The notes under the pieces: model-generated
Told to the model about the DNA's origin: nothing
The model's database searches: none
Seen by the model: only the letters and a program-made list of their open reading frames with translations
Assembly: GCA_032622095.1 (NCBI GenBank)
Contig: CP136063.1
Location: 148,357,379-148,421,378, forward strand
Direction of reading: 5' to 3'
DNA from: Siphonodentalium dalli
Lineage: Eukaryota > Mollusca > Scaphopoda > Gadilida > Siphonodentaliidae
DNA length: 64,000 nucleotides
Made by a program: the position numbers and the translations under genes
Part shown: positions 12,031 to 21,521 of the stretch, in pieces
Layout: each line of letters opens with the position of its first letter
How positions within the stretch are numbered: the stretch's first letter is position 1

Positions 12031-12109
12031 GATTGCATGTGCATGAAAACACGCTCCCCCTTTCATCGCTCTGGAGTGACACCGTGACCATACAGTCTGA
12101 GTTAGATGT
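12031..12109 (+). repeat. Inverted repeat arm paired with 13128-13206
   Basis: These ~79 bp, starting GATTGCATGTGCATG and ending GAGTTAGATGT, recur inverted at 13128-13206 with few changes. The matching frame is open in both copies and reads LHVHENTLP...LWSDTVTIQSELDV, followed by different sequence. It is either a captured exon fragment or the terminal region of a ~1.2 kb element. I do not recognise the peptide. Confidence 0.75.
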
Positions 12110-12179
12110 TACAATAATTAATGCATGTCTTTTCGATGACTATGCCAAAATAGTGGTCCTCGTGGACTATTCCTCCTCT

Positions 12180-12690
12180 CCAAGTCATGCATCTATACTA
12201 ATAAATCTCAATTTGTTTGTGCGTTTGTTTGTGCGTTGTCCGCTTGTAGGCGACCAAACGGCTGGACCAACAGAGCTGAACATTTGACCAGGGGACGTTG
12301 TTAAGTAGGCTCCGTTGACCCCGGGTGTCTTAAAGGGCACTAATTATTGTTTATATATTTGTTGGCTGTAGGCGACCAAACGCCTGGACATTCATAGATG
12401 ACAATTTGTAAATATGGGTAATTTGACCCGCTGAATCTTATTAGATAGGTCCTGTTGGTCTCAAATGTCTTAAAATGGCACTCTGGTCGGTGAAAATTGA
12501 AACATGCGAGATAAATTGACCCGTGTAGTGTCATCGGATGGGCGCATTTCACCTCTGACTTAAACAGGGGCTAATAAATTATATGATAAATAAAGATATT
12601 TGGGGAAAATTACTGCACAAAAAGTAAAATGACGCGGAGAATGTGTCATGGGTTAGGTGTAAAATGACTTAAAGAGCACTAATAATTAGA
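12180..12690 (+). mobile_element. Tetranucleotide-headed tandem repeat, degenerate
   Basis: The head TATACTAATAAATCTCAA is followed by a (GTTT/GTGC)-rich run at 12210-12240. After that come about three decayed monomers of ~120-170 bp sharing GTAGGCGACCAAACG.CTGGAC and GTCTTAAA..GCACTAATAATT. The layout of head, short tandem and monomers is that of the repeats at 63.2 kb and 63.7 kb. No coding capacity. Confidence 0.55.
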
Positions 12691-12759
12691 AATACAGAGC
12701 GTTTAGTATCAACGTAAAAGATAGATGTAACTTTATATAGAGTCTGCAGTCGCGCAGTA

Positions 12760-12830
12760 CTATTTTTCGCTCAGTTTTGAATCCGTGCAATTTAAATTCG
12801 CGCACCTGTCTGTGCGAATTCAAAACTGAC
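12760..12830 (+). repeat. Palindromic short repeat, copy 1
   Basis: TATTTTTCGCTCAGTTTTGAA leads into an imperfect palindrome in which CAGTTTTGAAT..GTGC pairs with GTGCGAATTCAAAACTG (12812-12828). An inner ATTCGCGCAC/GTGCGAAT stem is also present. A second, shorter copy starts near 13437. Confidence 0.55.
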
Positions 12831-13036
12831 AAAACTATTTTCGTAAAAGTTTTGGACCTGGTGACAGTTCCAGTTCTCAATCGTTTATGAAGATACACGT
12901 GTAAACTATATGCACACGGTGACAGTGGATTTACATCGTGTAAAACATAACTATATCATCAATTTGTTGCGATGATCAATGGATGTTTATATGCTCCAAA
13001 TAATGATTTGATATTGAAGTAGTTATGGACTGGATA

Positions 13037-13369
13037 TCAATGCAATGAACGCGAAAATAGAAACCCACAACTGCGAAGGCAACTGACTTCAGAAAAATCA
13101 ACAATTGTTGTTGTGGGTTTCGATGACACATCTAACTCAGACTGTATGGTCACGGTGTCACTCCAGAGCGGTGAATGGGGGAGCGTGTTTTCATGCACAT
13201 GCAATCCTAATATATGTTCATTTCTTACAAGCATTTCAACATCGTCGACGTTACCATGATTTGTACGTCGCTTGGCATTGAGTAATGGTATTGAATTTTT
13301 GTATATTGGTTGACCGAATGTAAACATCAGACCTACATGTATAGGCATAATTGTTTGCTCAGTGTCCAA
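13037..13369 (-). other. Unrecognised open frame containing the inverted arm
   Basis: A 110-codon minus-strand frame reads through the repeat arm 13128-13206. Its upstream part (residues ~1-50) contains NAKRRTNHGNVDDVEML, which looks more protein-like than most frames in this window. No family is recognised, and there is no splice or promoter evidence that settles its status. It may be a fragment of a transposon protein or a host exon. Confidence 0.2.
13128..13206 (-). repeat. Inverted repeat arm paired with 12031-12109
   Basis: Mirror copy of 12031-12109. The homology stops abruptly at both sides. Confidence 0.75.
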
Positions 13370-13436
13370 CGTAATGTATGTAACGCATCAACATAACGCT
13401 CTTGTTTCCCTGTGGTATATTTTAAATTCAGAGTCT

Positions 13437-13505
13437 TACTATTTTTCTCTCAGTTTTAAATTCGCGCACCGACGGTTGGGCGAAAAATAGTATTGCGCGA
13501 ATATA
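13437..13505 (+). repeat. Palindromic short repeat, copy 2
   Basis: Carries TATTTTTCTCTCAGTTTTAAATTCGCGCACC, split by substitutions from the copy at 12760, followed by GGGCGAAAAATAGTATT and GCGCGAAT that partly pair back. It lacks the ~12 bp segment present in copy 1. Confidence 0.5.
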
Positions 13506-13576
13506 AATACGAGTAAGGTATATTCTCGTGCAAATAAGTCCACATTGGACCTAAATATTGACATTGGTTGATATAT

Positions 13577-14136
13577 ATTGGACTTAATTGATTTTTGAAT
13601 AAGCCCATAGTGGAGCTGAGGGGGTCACTCTCACCAAAAAAAGTGCTGAAGGGTACACAGGATTTGAAAATGTGCCGAAGGGTACACAGGGTTTGAAATG
13701 TCGTTCTAAATTACGTTTAGTTTTCGTATCTGCCATGATTTCTGTTAGAGAATAATTGTTTACGTTCCAATGAACATTAAAATGAACTGAAAACAAACTG
13801 ATAATGGGCACCATACTTTCAGAAACACAGTTTAAGTAACGATGTTAGTGGCGATCACAAACCCTGTGTACCCTTCAGCACATTTTCAAACCATGTGTAC
13901 CCTTCAGCACATTTTCAAACCATGTGTACCCTTCGGCACATTTTCAAACCCTGTGTACCCTTCAGTACTTTGTTTGGTGAAAGTGGCTCCTTCCGCCATA
14001 GTGGACGTTATTTCGTTGCATGACGCGGGTCACAATGTAAGCACTTATAAAGAGCGTGAATATTCTGATGCAACATATCCTGTTGCAAATAGGTTCATAT
14101 TGGACGTATTTGATTGTGATATAAGCCCATAGTGAG
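13577..14136. repeat. Inverted 29 bp minisatellite flanked by direct repeats
   Basis: The 29 bp unit GTGTACCCTTC.GCACATTTTCAAACC occurs about four times on the plus strand at 13859-13970 and twice inverted at 13645-13698. The inverted arms also share the neighbouring TCACC(A)nGTGCTG/CTTTCACCAAACAAAGTACTG segment. Outside them, a ~40 bp block (ATTGGAC.TA.TTGATT..TGA.ATAAGCCCATAGTG) lies in direct orientation at 13577-13617 and 14098-14136. I see no protein. The frame 13842-14132 merely translates the minisatellite. Confidence 0.75.
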
Positions 14137-14140
14137 CTTT

Positions 14141-14938
14141 TTCTTCTTTTAAAAAAAATTAAATCTCAATTTTGACGTTATTACCTCCGCCAGGGTACCC
14201 CGAAGTCACCACACTAAATATGGTTGAAATCGGTCCAGGGATCTGTGAGAAAATTATGTGTTTTCATTCCACAGCAACGCATATATATAATTGGTGGCAA
14301 AATAACCGGAATCATCACAAGCATGAAACAAAGGAGGCTACAATTGTACTTTCAAATGTAAATCACAAATATGAAGTCTCGAATGAAGCTGACTTTGTAA
14401 AACTTAATCACGCACGGAACGCACGGAAGTGAGACAAACGATCTTTATTTACTAGCAAGCAGAAAATAACATAGAGCGCTGGTTATTGTTTCGTGATGCA
14501 GAAAAAAGGGACTCTTTATATTCCCTCTGATATCTTCATACGTTATTTGCTAGTCATGTCAGTGGCCATGTACATATTCCGTATAATAGTATATCGTGTA
14601 ATTATATCGACTTATTATAATCGACTTATCACCGGAACCTGACTAATGTGACGTATGTTTAGAATTTCAGTTTGAGTTTTGATATCCACACCAGTGTCAC
14701 ATTACCGAAAAGAAACGACACGAGCGCTCTTTATATAATACCTTTAATATCGGGACTACAAAGATGACATAATACGCTCTTTATCTTTTACCTTATCGGG
14801 TCATCTCCATAAATATATTAATACTGCACAGTGCGCTCAGAAGCTCCCGGATATTGGTGATGGTAAGATTACATGCAGAGGATTCTGAAGTACCATGAAG
14901 GCTTCATAATCCTACCATGTGAATCAGCCGGTCCCAAG
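14141..14938. other. No gene seen; one short dispersed motif
   Basis: The stretch near 14185-14260 (TACCTCCGCCAGGGTACCCCG, then ATGGTTGAAATCGGTCCAG) has the look of a widespread invertebrate dispersed repeat, but it has no second copy in this window. Nothing else is supported. Confidence 0.4.
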
Positions 14939-15789
14939 CCAGAGTCGTTATTTGGTGGGATAATCTGGATTCAGATTACGGATTAGTCCCCGTACGACGT
15001 GGTTCGGTAATCGAACAGACCAGAATCAGTAAACGGACATACCGTAATCGTAATCAATCGTTATTTCGTCGTAATCCGGATTCAGATTCTGATTCCGATT
15101 ACGGACTCAAACGTTCATTATGTAAACAAACCGAGATTTCGCCACCTCGTAAAACAAGAATCCGTCCCTTGTGTACAAATTATTGCAGAATATAAACGAT
15201 ATATATCAAAGAATTTTAAATGCGGAGACAAATTTGTGTTATCAAGTGTAAACGGGGAGAATATTACTGAAATTAGCCAAATAATAATGTTATTGATAGT
15301 AACGCTGGGGGAGCACTTCGGTTGATGGCGAACTTGAATCAAATCATTGTCAATTTCATTGTCACTTTCATCATGTTCGTTTCATAATTCCATCCATAAA
15401 ATACCGCCCTAACGCATGTCGAGTTCAAATTCGGCGGATACGTCACCATTGACCGAATTCACGTGAACCGGCATTGATATGTCTTCTGCTTTGTTCATTA
15501 TTATGTGTTCCTTCTTATTCAAGAAATAGTATGATTATATGATATCGATGGATTATCAGATACACGTATGTACTATCAAGTCTTATAGCAATTTCATATT
15601 TAAAATGTTTTGTTTCGTTAAATGCAGTCGTTTTGCACAATAGTCTCTGTATAGTGCAGACACGGGCATTTTTTGGCCAATGTGCTGTACATTAGTTGGA
15701 AAATAAAGCTTTGCCCATGAAGCCACAGTTGTGAACGTTCACGTGAACTGCATCTCACAATCGCATAAACAAAATGTAAAGCTTATTCT

Positions 15790-16060
15790 AGGATAGAGGT
15801 TTCACATGGGAGTGCTCCATCAAATTTCCGGCCAACTGCACCCCCCCCCCCCATCCCTGAACTAAACATCAAACTCACAGGTGGCAGAATTCCATTTCCA
15901 CCCCCTAGGAAATATCCAACCTGACACACCCTAAGATTGACCAACTTTTACTGGTTGAAAAATCAAACAATGAGAACAATTCCAACCTATGTATGGTGCC
16001 AAATTAATATCCAACTAATGTTGTGTCAGGCATGGAATTTCTAACTGCTGGGAATGTACA
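15790..16060 (+). repeat. Family X copy, left part
   Basis: The sequence after the C14 tract at 15841-15854 matches the arms of the foldback element at 58.5-60.8 kb. It shares GAAATATCCAACCTGACAC, AAAATCAAACAATGAGAACA, CCAACTAATGTTGTGTCAGGCATGGAA and TAACTG. The match stops near 16050 and resumes at about 16380, which suggests a ~320 bp insertion into family X. Confidence 0.7.
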
Positions 16061-16379
16061 AAAGTTTAGTTTAAACATATTTTTTGTCAAATTTAGATAA
16101 CACACGATATATAACACATACATATGTTTATACAGACAATGGGATTGGAGGACAAGTGCTGACTCACTTAAAATAATAATTAGTAATGGCAAAGCAACAT
16201 GACTACCAAAAACAAGTTGAACAGATAACCGGTCAACCCCTCCCACGAGTTAGTCATAAGTATGTATTTGTTTAAAATCGGGTTTGTTTGTTGCGTTTGC
16301 TGGCTTGTACTTATCATGTTTTTGAATAGTTCGTCAAAAGAATCCTGATTTTCCTCACGTATGAATGACTGTACAGCTA

Positions 16380-16441
16380 AGAAAATTGTTCGGGGGGGGG
16401 GGGTCGAGACACCAACCAACACCTGTCGCCATGTCCCTGTA
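16380..16441 (+). repeat. Family X copy, right end
   Basis: A G-tract (about 13 nt), then TCGAGACACCAACCAACACCTGTCGCCATGTCCCTG. It corresponds to the family X end at 59303-59358 (GTGATCGAGACACACCAAG, C-tract, CTGTCGCCACGTCTCTG) and, inverted, to 35905-35960. Confidence 0.65.
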
Positions 16442-17023
16442 CAACTGACAAGTTTCGTGTGTTCTCCACAACGTCTTCGGAATTTGAATCAGGAGATCTA
16501 GAGCTGTTAGAAATTCTTGCCCTCATCAATAAACACACTTTAACTTGAAAAAAAAGATGCGATTAAGCCGGATTGGCTGCTAATTACGTGCCATGTATAT
16601 ACACATAGAAGAAAAGCATGAATTTCACAACAAACATGAACATTATAAATATAAGATACAAATGATACTTGTGTCAAATATATGAGCCATGTTTGACGCT
16701 GGGAGAACAATAAACATAGTATCGGAGACCACGTGGATTTCAAAATCTGTCCTAGAATCGGGAATTAGCCCCGCCCCCGTAATCGGATTCGGAATCCAGA
16801 TTCCTACGAAATAACGACTCTGGGGAAAGGATGAGAGGAGCTCCAGCAAACAACAGTTCCTATTCTATTGTAACGGCTTCATTTTTAATTTTGCCACAAT
16901 TTACCCGTGAAACGCCGTGTTCATCCGCCAGTAAGGAATATTCCCATTTTTATTACATGTTTCCCATTAAATAGTGTGAAATTGCCGTGGTGTAGAATGT
17001 TATATATATCCATCGCCTGGTCC

Positions 17024-17334
17024 GAGGCGATGGATAACACTGACCTAGGCGATGGATAACACTGACCGAGGCGATGGATAACACTGACCGAGGCGATGGA
17101 TAACACTGACCGAGGTGATGAGGATAACACTGACCTAGGCGATGGATAACACTGACCGAGGCGATGGATAACACTGACCGAGGTGACGAGGATAACACTG
17201 ACCGAGGTGATGAGGATAACACTGACCTAGGCGATGGATAACACTGACCGAGGCGATGGATAACACTGACCGGGGTGACGAGGATAACACTGACCGAGGC
17301 GATGGATAACACTGACCGAGGCGATAGATAACAC
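17024..17334 (+). repeat. 22-24 bp minisatellite, ~14 units
   Basis: Units of GAGGCGATGGATAACACTGACC (22 bp) are interspersed with a 24 bp variant containing GGTGATGAGGATAACAC. The array is preceded by CCATCGCCTGGTCCGAGGCGATGG, so its first unit can fold on an inverted half-unit. A 147-codon minus-strand frame covers it, with a repeated SPRSVLSIASVSVIHRLGQCY peptide in varying length. It is a repeat artefact. Confidence 0.92.
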
Positions 17335-17339
17335 AATGG

Positions 17340-18150
17340 TATTATCCTCTCGGATATCGCTTCCGGTATATAGCGGCGAATCACATTAAGTTTCAACGCA
17401 TATCAATTCCAGTCGGACTATTTTTGCATTTTTTACATTTTTACATTTTTTACATTTTTACATTTTACCATTGTATCATTGAATAGTGTATACATTAATT
17501 TCTCGCATCTTTTCAAAAATAAAACAATAGGGACTATTCTTTTGGCGGATGTGGTAGTATATAGTGGTGATCACCCGATGGGATGTAAACTTTGCCGACT
17601 GTCAAAGTTTTCTAACAATTTGAAATAGAGACCAAAACTATCAGTTTTGGAGAATTTTATAACCTAGCGCATAATATAAAGAACAACGGGGTTTTGTTGA
17701 ATACCCGGATTAGCTCAAGGATAAATAACTTTACCAAATAAAGAGGCTTTTTGATGTTCGTTTATAAATATTGATAGTGGGTAAATTCTCACCTCTGACT
17801 TCTGGAGCAGAAGAATAAGTTATCTTGGGCACATATAAGTTCATATGCAATTACATTGAAATAATTTTTTTCAGAAGTGTAGCACACGAAAGAGATGGCT
17901 TTTTAAACGCACCCTGCTTGTTTTCAGGTCCTCCATGTCCAACAGTTGAAAAGCTGACAAAAATGAAAAATCACTATCAAAATTGATAAATCATAACGTT
18001 TTTTAATTAGAATTATCATAAATTCATGTATAAGTGAAAGCTAGAATAAACTATTGCTTAACACAAAATGTGATGTATGTATTGAGGGTAGATAGTGTTT
18101 AAACCAAGAAGCAGGAGGAGGTGGAGAAGGAGGAAAAGAAAAAAACCACA
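17340..18150. other. No gene seen
   Basis: AT-rich stretch with a TTTTTACATTTTTTACA simple repeat at 17424-17466 and a purine run (GGAGGAGGTGGAGAAGGAGG) near 18112-18142. No coding or repeat structure beyond this. Confidence 0.5.
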
Positions 18151-18152
18151 AA

Positions 18153-18222
18153 TGACGTCATATCGACACGTTCCGCGATATTCGGCCCCTATGTCTACGC
18201 ATAGAAGGAACCCTTATATAAT
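18153..18222 (+). promoter_or_regulatory. Candidate CRE plus TATA promoter
   Basis: A perfect palindromic CRE (TGACGTCA, 18153-18160) lies ~55 bp upstream of TTATATAAT (18214-18222). A start would be expected near 18245-18255. The DNA downstream becomes clearly GC-richer, as an exon might. The spacing is plausible for an animal promoter, but no long open frame follows. Confidence 0.3.
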
Positions 18223-18289
18223 GCGGGCGATATCTATTAGTTTTCTTTGGAACCACAAACTTTTTCTTGGATGACAACCTATAGGTAGA

Positions 18290-18961
18290 GACCACTAAGA
18301 GCTGTATTAACATCTAGTCAGGAGAAAGTTGTACGATATCCCTCTCAGCGTTTTATGTCCCTAATCCACATGCCCCATAAAACAACCAGAGCGACGCTGT
18401 GCTCTCAAATGAAGCCAGATCGGGACATTCGCTAAAAGCATTGGAACCCTAGAGTTCAAGGGATCCACAGATTTTTGTGACATAATCTTATGCAGAGGTC
18501 ATCTCCATCGTGCTAATGGAAGGCGGCGGCGACCATCAATTGATGTGGTGATGAATCGCGACCCGTTATATTCCCCGACAAAGAATGCTTTTAGTGCTGA
18601 TCGATCAAGCGTTGGTTACATTAGCCTAAAAGCAATGCCGTGTTGGATTATCCATCACGGAGAAGAAATCTCAGCGCGTCTCTGCGATGGCTTCCAGGCA
18701 GACGATGCCCCGATGCGATCAGTAGATCGATGTATCTAGATGGTGCGCCTCGGAGGGCAGCGAGCCTCGAGTGGTACAGCGCCTGCTCCGGTTAAGTTGG
18801 GCACTCAATTAATAGCTGTGGATAATGCTTGTATTATTTCTTACCAAATACTCGCAGTATGTCCATTAGATGTGCAAACACATGGACACAAGGGACCGTG
18901 GAGAATCGTGGTGGGTGCCCTGACACCCAGAACAGATTCACCCAGCCGCATGATGCGTTGA
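18290..18961 (+). other. Unexplained GC-richer segment, possible non-coding or broken exon
   Basis: This ~670 bp segment is richer in G, C and CpG than anything within several kb and has no partner in the window. Two adjoining plus-strand frames (18545-18739 and 18740-18961) abut at a single TAG. Their translations are free of simple repeats but match nothing I know. With the CRE/TATA pair upstream it could be a transcribed unit, an LTR-type element or a captured gene piece. I cannot choose between these. Confidence 0.3.
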
Positions 18962-20186
18962 TGGTCAATAACAGTTGGAACTAGCATCCCCACACACAAA
19001 ACACACAGCGGTTGTATATTTCGCGTTAATTGTTGATAGCCTCGAAGCAGCAAGGTCCCAAACTCCATTGTAGTTTTCAAATGACACTGAATTAAATATA
19101 ATAATTCGATATCTGCCAATTTGACATTTCACTGTGGATGACATTCATGATGTAGTCCCACATTTTAAAGGTTCACACGTCAGCTCTTCTCACCAGAGAC
19201 ACTACACGTATAATATAAGTCAAAATTATCGATATATGAATGGTTGCTGTAACAATTGACACTTTAGTGTTCCACACGTTGGAAGTTTATATAATCACTG
19301 CCATCGGTCTTTCCTCCAAGAGGCGATACATATATAAATTATATTTCAAATCTATCTAAATCTATCCTGCATGTAACGATACATATATACTACATGGACA
19401 GTACAATTCATAATCCATTAATTTTCACATATACAGAGAAGCTGGTGTACCACAATCGATGTCAAGTAACCAAGTGTGGCCTATATGATTTGGTCGCCAA
19501 TTTCCACCTTATTTTGGTTGCTATCTAAAAGCCTAATTTATATGAGAGACACGTGCGATTTACAACATTTAACCGGGGTCTGGCGAAAAAAAAGGGTGGA
19601 TGTTCTGGAGCCCAGAAACCCCATTTTTTACGGTGCTTGCAAATTTTTTCCTGATGTTTTTTTCCCTTTATATTATTTACATAATTGAGCAGCATTGAGA
19701 CTGTTTTGTTGTTGAATAGTATAATTAACACCCTTTCTGTTGGGGTGACAACATATCTTGGGTCATAGGTGCTGTAATATGTCAACATTCAACCAAAGTA
19801 CTTTGTGTCATGGCACTTTTGATAAGTTTTGAGAGAACTTTGCAGAACCTTGGAACTTATAATAAGCTGAAGACATATTAAGCAACACAATTGTATTAAC
19901 TTAATGTCTAAAACTGAAATAAATTATATCACAGACTGTTGCTATAATATATTGAATAACACAATATATATTATATCTTAATACATATATCAGGTAATTT
20001 GACAAGACTCATTTAACAACGACATATTTAATGCAGATCGACACATGTATGACAAGTGTTCAGCTGCTCATGCAATGGTAATCGAAAGCCAGCAACAATA
20101 ATAACGATCAACAGCTATCAGAATAGAATATCATTTTAAGGCATACTTTCATAGCAATCACCTGAGGTAATATACCTATAGTATCA
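18962..20186. other. No gene seen
   Basis: AT-rich sequence with scattered TATATA runs. Short frames on both strands show no recognisable protein. Confidence 0.55.
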
Positions 20187-20326
20187 GTTACAGGGCGAGT
20201 TGTTGCCGGATACGGTGTCATATGAGGCGAAGTGAGATTAATATCGGGCGAGGCGCTAGCCGAGCCCGATATTAATCTCGCTGAGCCTCATATGTCACCG
20301 TAGCCGGCAACAACGAGCCCTGTAAC
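20187..20326. repeat. 140 bp near-perfect palindrome
   Basis: Left arm 20187-20249 and right arm 20264-20326 (63 nt each) are inverted copies with few mismatches, around a ~14 nt GC-rich centre (GAGGCGCTAGCCGA). The ends read GTTACAGGGC and GCCCTGTAAC. The central part carries ATTAATATCGGGC and its complement. It is either a foldback MITE or a cruciform-forming site. The size and plan match the palindrome at 37767-37912, but the sequence does not. Confidence 0.9.
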
Positions 20327-20639
20327 GATTTTATCATGTCACCCACATATCATGTTTTCCGTGTGAGAATTTGAATTACTTATACACAGTTCATTACCTG
20401 CCAGTAAGTAAATTTGTTGTCTATGGCTATTAACTTATGTAACGTCACAGTGACGCGTCATGGGCGTTGAACGTCAACGCATTGAGTCAATGGCTAATCA
20501 CCAGAAGCAGGACAACAAACTTGAGTTTGATAGTTAATTTATGAGTGTTTAGAATTTCTCAAATATATCACATGCATGTTTTGGTATATGGTACTATGTC
20601 TTCAAATTAACAGAACTTGATTTCCGACAGATATCCCTT

Positions 20640-20890
20640 TTCTTGGCGCCAAAATACACCGAAAATATACCCGAGGCGGCAGAGTTCCATGAAAAACAAA
20701 ATGGCGGACATCGACCCCATATGGGAACCCTGAGGGGGGATATGGATTCCATATGGGACGGGCTACAAAGATGACGACCGGATTTCTCCTGATATGCCTC
20801 TACCAACGGATCGTCCTCATTGGTCGATCCAACCAGGTGACATGATAATGCTTGGTATGGGCATGATCTGGGTGTTATGTATATAAAGGT
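20640..20890 (+). promoter_or_regulatory. Candidate promoter motifs (E2F, YY1, TATA)
   Basis: TTGGCGCCAAAA (E2F-like, ~20644-20655) is followed by AAAATGGCGGAC (YY1-like, ~20698-20709) and, about 170 bp further on, TATATAAAGG (20880-20889). CCATATGGGA-type blocks repeat in between. Downstream plus-strand sequence gives no open frame (ATGGATCACTGA stops at once). The nearest protein-like sequence points the opposite way. Confidence 0.2.
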
Positions 20891-20929
20891 TGTAAGAGAG
20901 ACCGATCCTTCCAGTACTGATCTAGAAAA

Positions 20930-21500
20930 TTAAATAAGATAACTGATACTGCAGCAAATGGATCACTGAAAAGAGCGTTGAAGAGTGCATCATTCTCATA
21001 AATTCCAAAATAATCTCTTATAACTAAAGACACTAAAAACTTGTCATCAGTCGCACCAATGATACTGAACTGTTGACCATTGACAAAACTGACCAGTACA
21101 CCTTTGTGTAAAATACTTTACTTGAAAATGCACATATTTAATCTGTACCTACATGTGCGACAACTGAAGCATATAAACATGACACACTCTTATCATTAAC
21201 TATTGAAGTGTGTTGTTTAATGCTGGAGTTCAACAGTGCTCAAATGAAAACGTGCAACATTAGACAATGTTCGCCCATTAGAGCTTCGAAGATAAAACTG
21301 TTTTATCACAATGTAGTTTCTTTTTGAATTTCCTTTACACATATACCTTAAATCAATAGCTACTTAACTTATGTATAGATGTGCTGGTAATTTTAATTTC
21401 ATGCAATGCTGAAGTATAAACCAATTTCCTCCTGTTCAAAATTGTGGGTGAAAACACATAAAAACAAAAGAAAACCCATTGGTGGCATACTCTAGATATA
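20930..21500. other. No gene seen
   Basis: AT-rich stretch with no supported feature. Confidence 0.5.
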
Positions 21501-21521
21501 AAACACATACATAATTGGCCA

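Larger units (their letters stand above)
14939..16825. mobile_element. Candidate ~1.9 kb TIR-bounded segment
   Basis: CCAGAGTCGTTATTT at 14939-14953 is matched inverted at 16811-16825. The homology continues inward through AATCTGGATTC..GATTACGG and an AATT/ATTAGCCCC block (left to ~14996, right from ~16750). A third partial copy of the same block lies at 15055-15110. A target duplication is not obvious, so the pair may be termini of one element or two solo termini in opposite orientation. The interior holds interrupted family X sequence and no transposase. Confidence 0.5.

Noticed and set aside
16953-17396. 147-codon minus-strand frame rich in SPRSVLS
   Set aside because: Translation of the 22-24 bp minisatellite. 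The frame ends where the array ends.
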